A stretch of DNA of 56,161 bases from an uncultured Bacteroidales bacterium (lineage in GTDB: Bacteria > Bacteroidota > Bacteroidia > Bacteroidales > Bacteroidaceae), in assembly GCA_902801485.1 (NCBI GenBank), contig CADCIP010000019.1:1-56161 (forward strand), read 5' to 3'. The translations under genes were made by a program, and so were the position numbers. The notes beneath the pieces are model-generated. The model saw nothing but the letters and a program-made list of their open reading frames with translations, did no database searches and was not told where the DNA came from. Position 1 is the stretch's first letter; every line of letters starts with the position of its first letter. Positions 50,965 through 56,161 of the stretch are shown here, piece after piece.

Positions 50965-52818
50965 ATGAAGACAAGAATCATAATAATATTAGTATCTTTC
51001 CTGTTGTGTATGCCAACCCTCTTGGCACAAGAGGACGTCAAGATGAAACAGTGGAAGGCAGGCGAGACAGTGAGCAACGAGACAGTGGAGCGCTATGGCA
51101 TGGCCCGTTGTTTCATAGCTATGGAAATACCAGACAACATCTGGCACCGTATGCAAGGACAGACCTATAAGGATAACCCCTACATCACACGCAAAGACCT
51201 CCGTTACCTGAAGCTTTTGCACTGGGACTATGACCAGCAGATACACCTCGGCGAGATGATATGTAATGCAGCCATCGCACATGAACTTGTAGATATCTTC
51301 CGCCAGCTTTACCAGGCCCACTACCCCATCCAACGCATGGTGCTGCCTGATAACTATGGGGCAGACGATGAGCGACAGATGAGGGCCAACAACACATCGT
51401 GCTTCTGCTATCGGGCCATCAGTGGGACTAAACATCTTTCAAAGCATGCAAGAGGACTGGCTGTTGACCTGAATACCCTTTACAATCCTTACGTGATTCC
51501 ACACAAGGGTAGACGTACTGAAATCCAACCTACGACAGCTGCCGAATATGCCAACCGCAGCAAGTCTTTCCCTTACAAGATAGACCACAACGACCTTGCT
51601 TACAGACTCTTCAAGACCTATGGCTACAAATGGGGCGGTGACTGGCAAAGCCTAAAGGACTATCAGCATTTCGAGAAAGACGAAGCTAAAATAACCAAGC
51701 GAGTAATGACGGGCGACGAGCAGACAGAACTTTATCTGCCACTTATCAACGGGAAGCGTGTAGCACTGTTCTGCAACCAAACAGGACTTGTGGGAACAGA
51801 TCAGGAGCATGTGTTAGACCTGCTGGTAAGAAAGGGAATAAACGTAACAGCAGTATTCTCGCCCGAACATGGTTTCCGAGGCCGCGCCGATGCAGGAGCC
51901 GTTGTTGCAGACGAAGTGGATGAACGGACAGGCGTTCACATTCTTTCACTTTACGGACAGAACCGGAAAAAGCACTTGGGAGAGGAAGCTATGAAACTGT
52001 TCGACGTGCTGCTTGTAGATATTCAGGATGTAGGCTTGCGCTATTATACCTACTACATCACCATGTGTCACCTGATGGATGCCTGCACGAAATACGGACG
52101 GGAAGTTATCATACTCGACCGTCCGAATCCTAATGGACACTATGTTGACGGACCCATCCTAAACATGGCACTGCGTAGCGGAGTAGGACATCTGCCCATC
52201 CCCGTAGTACACGGCATGACGCTGGGTGAACTGGCACGCATGGCTGTGGGAGAAAAATGGCTGAACGAGGGAAACCAGTGCAAACTGACGGTAATTTCCT
52301 GCCAGAACTACACCCATCAGACACACTACGCCCTACCTGTAGCACCATCACCCAATCTGCCCAACATGCAGTCCATCTATTTATACCCTTCCCTCTGCCC
52401 GTTCGAGGGAACTGTTGTCAGTTTAGGACGTGGAACGGACAAACCATTCCAACAGTATGGACATCCGCAGATACATGAGTGCCATACTTATTCCTTTATG
52501 CCACAGAGCATGCCGGGAGCCACAAATCCGCCCTTGCTGGGACAGAAGTGTTACGGCAAGGATCTCTCCACTCTACCCTACGAGACAATATGGCAACGAC
52601 AAATGAGCCTGACATATGTCATAGATGCCTATAAGTGCATGCAGAAAGCGGGGAAAGCAGATGGATTCTTTACCACTTTCTTCGACAAATTGCTGGGACA
52701 GACTTATGTCCGCGAGATGATAGAGAAAGGATGCAGCGAAGCAGAAATCCGTGCCCGATGGAAAGAAGATGTGGAAAAATTCAAGCAAAAAAGAAAGAAA
52801 TATCTTTTATATGATTAA
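50965..52818 (+). CDS. M15 peptidase fused to NamZ (DUF1343) exo-muramidase domain
   Basis: 617 residues with a signal peptide (about 1-21, ending LLAQ). Residues about 40-240 form an M15C-type D,D/L,D-peptidase (VanY/endolysin-like). SGTKHLSKHARGLAVDLNTL holds the zinc ligands His 161 and Asp 168, and KDYQHFE has the third ligand, His 235. From about 255 to the end lies DUF1343, now known as NamZ (exo-beta-N-acetylmuramidase): NGKRVALFCNQTGLVG, FSPEHGFRGRADAG, LLVDIQDVGLRYYTY, ILDRPNPNG, PNLPNMQSIYLYPSLCPFEG. One exported protein could thus trim the stem peptide and remove MurNAc from glycan ends. NamZ is commonly a separate protein. Confidence 0.88.
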   Translation: MKTRIIIILVSFLLCMPTLLAQEDVKMKQWKAGETVSNETVERYGMARCFIAMEIPDNIWHRMQGQTYKDNPYITRKDLRYLKLLHWDYDQQIHLGEMICNAAIAHELVDIFRQLYQAHYPIQRMVLPDNYGADDERQMRANNTSCFCYRAISGTKHLSKHARGLAVDLNTLYNPYVIPHKGRRTEIQPTTAAEYANRSKSFPYKIDHNDLAYRLFKTYGYKWGGDWQSLKDYQHFEKDEAKITKRVMTGDEQTELYLPLINGKRVALFCNQTGLVGTDQEHVLDLLVRKGINVTAVFSPEHGFRGRADAGAVVADEVDERTGVHILSLYGQNRKKHLGEEAMKLFDVLLVDIQDVGLRYYTYYITMCHLMDACTKYGREVIILDRPNPNGHYVDGPILNMALRSGVGHLPIPVVHGMTLGELARMAVGEKWLNEGNQCKLTVISCQNYTHQTHYALPVAPSPNLPNMQSIYLYPSLCPFEGTVVSLGRGTDKPFQQYGHPQIHECHTYSFMPQSMPGATNPPLLGQKCYGKDLSTLPYETIWQRQMSLTYVIDAYKCMQKAGKADGFFTTFFDKLLGQTYVREMIEKGCSEAEIRARWKEDVEKFKQKRKKYLLYD

Positions 52819-52914
52819 GGAGGAAAAAGCAACAAAGAGCAATTAAAACTTTTTTGTTTTAGAAAAATTCACTATTTTTGCGGTCGAATTATTCCCATTC
52901 AAATAAAAACTGGC

Positions 52915-55029
52915 ATGAAACGACTCATTACTATCTTCTGGTACTCATTACTTGTGTATTCACTCCACGCACAGCTTGTACCTGGCAACACATACCGCAT
53001 CGTTCCCGTCTCAGAACAGTCTAAGTCCCTCTTCGTCAAAGATGCGAGCCGTTCTGCCAATGCTGATGTGCAGTTATGGACAGAAACAAACGTTCCCGCC
53101 CAGCAGTGGACCCTGATAGTTTCGGGCACCAACTATATATTCCGTAATGTCTATACTGGAATGTATTTGGGGCTCTCTGGCACCAACCGTGGAGCCACAA
53201 CCCGCCAATTAGCCGCGACAACCAGTAGCCGATGGAAACTGGAGGCTGTTGATGAGGCCGCCGGTATCTACAAGTTGAAACCCTCTTTTGGCACCAGCTA
53301 CCTCGCTGCAGCTAACCCAGCCGACGGCAACATGCCTGCACTTGCCGCCAAGACCGACACACCAGAGCAGCAATGGATTTTCAAGGAGGTCGAAGCCAAG
53401 ACCGAATTTAATACCGTCCTGCGCGAGGATGCCATGGACAGCTTCATCGCAGCCTTTGTCACACGTCATGGCAGTTACCGGTCATTCGGAAGCGGTGGAT
53501 GGGGCAATGCCGAAATGCTTGAAGTGGGGTTAGATGCCTACGAGACAACAGGCCTCCAGAAATACATCGACCTCTGCAAGACCGACTACCAATGGTTCAG
53601 CCAGAATGTGGGCTCAAACTGGGACCATCTGGTCTGGAAAGATGAATACAAGTGGTTTGGCCACGACTTCAACGACGATGTTATGTGGGAAATCATCGCT
53701 GTTGCCCGTATGGCATGGCTTACTGGAGAGAAGATATACCTCACTGCTGCCAAGCGTAATTTCGATATTATCTATAAACGCGCCTACATGCCCCAATGGG
53801 GAATGATGCGCTGGGCCGAAGATTCAGGCGACGACAACGGCACAAACTCCTGCATTATGGGCCCGACAGAGGTTGCTGCATGCTATCTGGCTATGGCAGG
53901 AGCTGGAGAGGAATACTTCGAGAAAGCCCGAGACCTCTATGCCAAACAACGCCAGTATCTGGCCAATATGCAAACAGGGCAGGTATATGACAGTTTTGTA
54001 TGGGATCCCAATACAGGCAAAGTGGCACGTGACGAAAACGGAAAAGAGCGCCGTAACAATTGGGCTTCCACCTACAACCAAGGCACCATGCTCGGAGCTG
54101 CCGTCCTGCTTTACAACCACTACGGAACAAAACAGTATGCCACCGATGCCGACAAAATTATGGATTATACTGTCAGGAACCTTTGTAATTCCGATGGCAT
54201 CATCAGCGTTTGTCAGGTCAACGATGGCGACCTCTGCGGCTTCAAAGGCATACTCATGCGCTATGTCCGCCGCTATGTTCTCGACCTTAACCGTCCGAAG
54301 TATCAACAGTGGCTCACCAACAATGCCTTCCACGCTTACAACAATCGCGACAAACGTGGTGTTACCACATCGGCTTGGCTAACCAAGTCCAAGAACGAAG
54401 ATACAAACAGCGCCTTCAGCTGCTCTTGTGCTGCCAGTGCCGCCGTTAATACCGTACTGGGCAATGTCGAGAAGGATGCCTACGCACCGCTGCCTGCCAC
54501 AGACTTCGACTACCAGAGCGGACTCTTTGTAGTCGCAGCAACCGACAAATCGCCTGCCCTCAGCATCAAGAATAACACTTGGGTAGCCTACGATAACATT
54601 ACTTTTGGCACTACGCCCGTACAAAGCATCGCTTTATCCATTGGCCGTTACCCCTATACCGGCAATGCCACAGTAAGTATCTATCTCGATAAGATGGAGG
54701 GCGACCCCTTGGCTACACTCGACATCACACGAGATAATGTCGAATCCTCCGTTGTTGCCGACATTCCCCCCACCGTTGGGACACATCATGTTTATCTGAA
54801 ATTCGCCTATAGCATCACAGCCCGGACCAATGCTTTCCAGCTCAAAACCCTTCAGTTCTCAACCCAGACATCCCAGGAATTTGCCGACGGCATAGAGGAA
54901 ATCGATAATAAGGAAATAGCAAACTACAATTGGATTAGTGGTAAATATTTCGACCTCAGTGGTCGTCAAGTTAATCCTGGCCGCCAGAAGGGTCTCTATA
55001 TCGTGAACGGAAAGAAGGTTATAAGATAA
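52915..55029 (+). CDS. GH76 family alpha-1,6-mannanase-like glycoside hydrolase
   Basis: 704 residues, exported (signal about 1-20). N-terminal ricin/trefoil-like domain (GNTYRIVPVSEQSKSLFVKD, QQWTLIVSGTNYIFRNV; about 22-155). GH76 (alpha/alpha)6 core from about 165: WGNAEMLEVGLDAYE, DEYKWFGHDFNDDVMWEI with the paired Asp expected for catalysis, WASTYNQGTMLGAAV, and FSCSCAASAAVNTV. A carbohydrate-binding-like sandwich follows (about 520-650: YDNITFG, ATVSIYLDKMEGDPLATLDI, HHVYLKF). The end is a Prevotella-type C-terminal tag (YFDLSGRQVNPGRQKGLYIV, NGKKVIR), suggestive of T9SS export. The target may be fungal-type alpha-mannan. A -7-like TATTTTTG is at 52873-52880. Confidence 0.88.
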   Translation: MKRLITIFWYSLLVYSLHAQLVPGNTYRIVPVSEQSKSLFVKDASRSANADVQLWTETNVPAQQWTLIVSGTNYIFRNVYTGMYLGLSGTNRGATTRQLAATTSSRWKLEAVDEAAGIYKLKPSFGTSYLAAANPADGNMPALAAKTDTPEQQWIFKEVEAKTEFNTVLREDAMDSFIAAFVTRHGSYRSFGSGGWGNAEMLEVGLDAYETTGLQKYIDLCKTDYQWFSQNVGSNWDHLVWKDEYKWFGHDFNDDVMWEIIAVARMAWLTGEKIYLTAAKRNFDIIYKRAYMPQWGMMRWAEDSGDDNGTNSCIMGPTEVAACYLAMAGAGEEYFEKARDLYAKQRQYLANMQTGQVYDSFVWDPNTGKVARDENGKERRNNWASTYNQGTMLGAAVLLYNHYGTKQYATDADKIMDYTVRNLCNSDGIISVCQVNDGDLCGFKGILMRYVRRYVLDLNRPKYQQWLTNNAFHAYNNRDKRGVTTSAWLTKSKNEDTNSAFSCSCAASAAVNTVLGNVEKDAYAPLPATDFDYQSGLFVVAATDKSPALSIKNNTWVAYDNITFGTTPVQSIALSIGRYPYTGNATVSIYLDKMEGDPLATLDITRDNVESSVVADIPPTVGTHHVYLKFAYSITARTNAFQLKTLQFSTQTSQEFADGIEEIDNKEIANYNWISGKYFDLSGRQVNPGRQKGLYIVNGKKVIR

Positions 55030-55151
55030 ACCATGAACGATTCTCCACATGATACATACCCTGCCAATACGTAACGTTGCAAACTATTTGACATATTTTG
55101 AGATTATGATCTGGACTGCTTCCATATTTTCATAGAATAAACTAATACGAC

Positions 55152-55997
55152 ATGAAAAATAGACTTTTTTATATAATACATTATATTCGGCAACATATCA
55201 ACCGATTAGTCGAGCCGGTTAACAGGAACAAGATATCAAGCCTTTATGATTTGGTAATGTTCATAGCAATCGTCATAGGTATTTATCCCCTGATGTTCAG
55301 GACGCAGACCGTACTACACTGGTATTTCGATTTAGTATCGGGTCTGTGCTTCATTATCGACTACCTGCTACGCTGGTCTGTGGCAGATTTGAACTCCAAA
55401 AGAAATAAATGGATAGCCCTTGCCTTTTACCCGATTACCCCAATGGCCATTATTGACTTGCTGTCGATTTTGCCAATCTTTAATATACTTAGCCCGGTTT
55501 ATAAGGTTGTCCGAGTCTCCAGATTGTTAAAGATGCTTCGAATAATAAGGATAGTCAGATATTTCGAATCGTTAATAATTATTGTAGAAGTAATACGTCG
55601 GCAAGGTAAATTCCTTCTCACTGTCCTGTTCTTAGCAGTATTCTACATTTTCATCACAGCACTGATTATGTTCAATGCAGAGCAAGACATCAATCCGGAA
55701 ACGGGTCAATATCTTTTCGAGAATTTCTTTTCTGCCTTTTATTGGGCTGCATGTACTTTAACAACTGTCGGCTATGGCGATCTCTGCCCCGTATCAGATA
55801 CCGGCAGAATCATCTGTATTATCTCTTCACTGGTTGGAATAGCCATCATAGCTCTCCCTTCGGGTATTATTACCGGCGGGTATATGGACGAGATGAAGAG
55901 AAGAAGGGAGATGAAGTCAAAGAAACAAAAAAAAACCAGACCAAACTTAGGCCCCCGTCCATACGACGAGCATGAATCATTGCGCAGAAAAATATAA
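55152..55997 (+). CDS. voltage-gated-like potassium channel (ion transporter family)
   Basis: 281 residues, six membrane segments. S1-S3 lie in about 30-110. S4 has positive charges every third residue (RVSRLLKMLRIIRIVRYFES, residues 121-140). S5 (KFLLTVLFLAVFYIFITAL), the pore helix, the K+ filter TTVGYGD (204-210) and S6 (IICIISSLVGIAIIALPSGI) follow. A short basic tail (KRRREMKSKKQKK) ends it, with no RCK domain. Related proteins are Kv-type bacterial channels. The substrate is K+ by the filter. It lies alone after the GH76 gene, 122 bp downstream. The 3' end abuts the transposase fragment. Confidence 0.92.
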   Translation: MKNRLFYIIHYIRQHINRLVEPVNRNKISSLYDLVMFIAIVIGIYPLMFRTQTVLHWYFDLVSGLCFIIDYLLRWSVADLNSKRNKWIALAFYPITPMAIIDLLSILPIFNILSPVYKVVRVSRLLKMLRIIRIVRYFESLIIIVEVIRRQGKFLLTVLFLAVFYIFITALIMFNAEQDINPETGQYLFENFFSAFYWAACTLTTVGYGDLCPVSDTGRIICIISSLVGIAIIALPSGIITGGYMDEMKRRREMKSKKQKKTRPNLGPRPYDEHESLRRKI

Positions 55998-56000
55998 AGT

Positions 56001-56161
56001 TTTCTTCGTTTCCCGCAACCTTCTCGTGTTTGATAGCTACAAGCACCTTGTCGCGCACGCCAGAAAAGGCCTTCATGAAGTACCTGTTCAAATCCTGGAA
56101 CACATGGAAGCGGTCGAGCGAGATCCTGGCATTGGGGAATGCCGTCTGAGCTATCAGCTTC
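56001..56161 (-). mobile_element. ISL3-like transposase fragment (partial, runs off the window)
   Basis: Read leftwards from the edge, the frame gives KLIAQTAFPNARISLDRFHV, then FQDLNRYFMKAFSGVRDKVL. This is typical of the DDE core of ISL3-family transposases (the second catalytic Asp in LDRFHV). The frame continues only as antisense of the K+ channel gene, so the C-terminal part of the transposase appears lost or interrupted near position 56000. The rest lies beyond the window. Confidence 0.6.

Overview
The window looks like a chromosome segment of a Bacteroidales bacterium, most likely Prevotellaceae. Promoters follow the Bacteroidetes pattern (TTTG, about 19-20 nt, TAnnTTTG). It also carries a PorV/PorU type IX secretion pair, a BtuG-type B12 lipoprotein, a 'smalltalk' mini-protein, a Na+-pumping decarboxylase and a GH76 mannanase ending in a Prevotella-like 'DLSGRQV...GLYIVNGKKV' tail. 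The species is not determined.

Layout. 1-0.7 kb: end of a probable HU-like protein with an acidic tail, the smalltalk mini-gene, and repeats. 0.7-17.2 kb: a vitamin B12 region. cobS, cobU and cobT run rightwards from their own promoter. A long leftward operon opens with a strong promoter and a cobalamin riboswitch (about 17.06-17.17 kb). It encodes a DUF4465 lipoprotein, BtuG, a PKD lipoprotein, a BtuB-like receptor, BtuF-, BtuC- and BtuD-like ABC parts (with a GH20 hexosaminidase inserted), CobQ, a threonine-P decarboxylase and CbiB. Together they capture corrinoid at the surface, import it and rebuild the lower-ligand loop. No corrin-ring genes are present. 17.3-28.8 kb (rightwards): asnA, a TonB receptor, a cell-wall amidase, an MCE protein, dnaA, a nitroreductase fused to a class II ribonucleotide reductase C-terminal domain, and a decarboxylase Na+ pump (gamma, alpha/biotin, beta). 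28.8-38.9 kb (leftwards): HExxH mini-protein, S9 peptidase, CCA-type nucleotidyltransferase, lipoprotein, RseP, Dxr, RimM, MurA, DUF4290, TsaB. 39.0-42.0 kb (rightwards): YicC, a DUF559-guanylate kinase fusion, NadD, IspF. 42.0-50.8 kb (leftwards): PorV, PorU, an FAH-family enzyme, EF-Ts, S2, S9, L13. 50.9-56.0 kb (rightwards): an M15 peptidase-NamZ fusion, GH76, and a K+ channel. The right edge holds an ISL3-like transposase fragment.

The most unusual layer is repetitive DNA. Three kinds of short dispersed element lie between genes and also in frame inside conserved genes (cobT, cbiB, the cobD-type decarboxylase, cobQ, the CCA gene, the btuB signal peptide, the 5' ends of nadD and of the btuD-like gene). 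They are 7-nt-period arrays, a roughly 70-bp core with a GATGC/GCATC hairpin, and GC-rich palindromes. The palindromes match the near-perfect 34-bp inverted repeats that flank a DUF559 nuclease ORF, and that ORF has captured the start of guanylate kinase. I propose this nuclease-plus-palindrome set as the candidate undescribed system. It rests on sequence reading alone.
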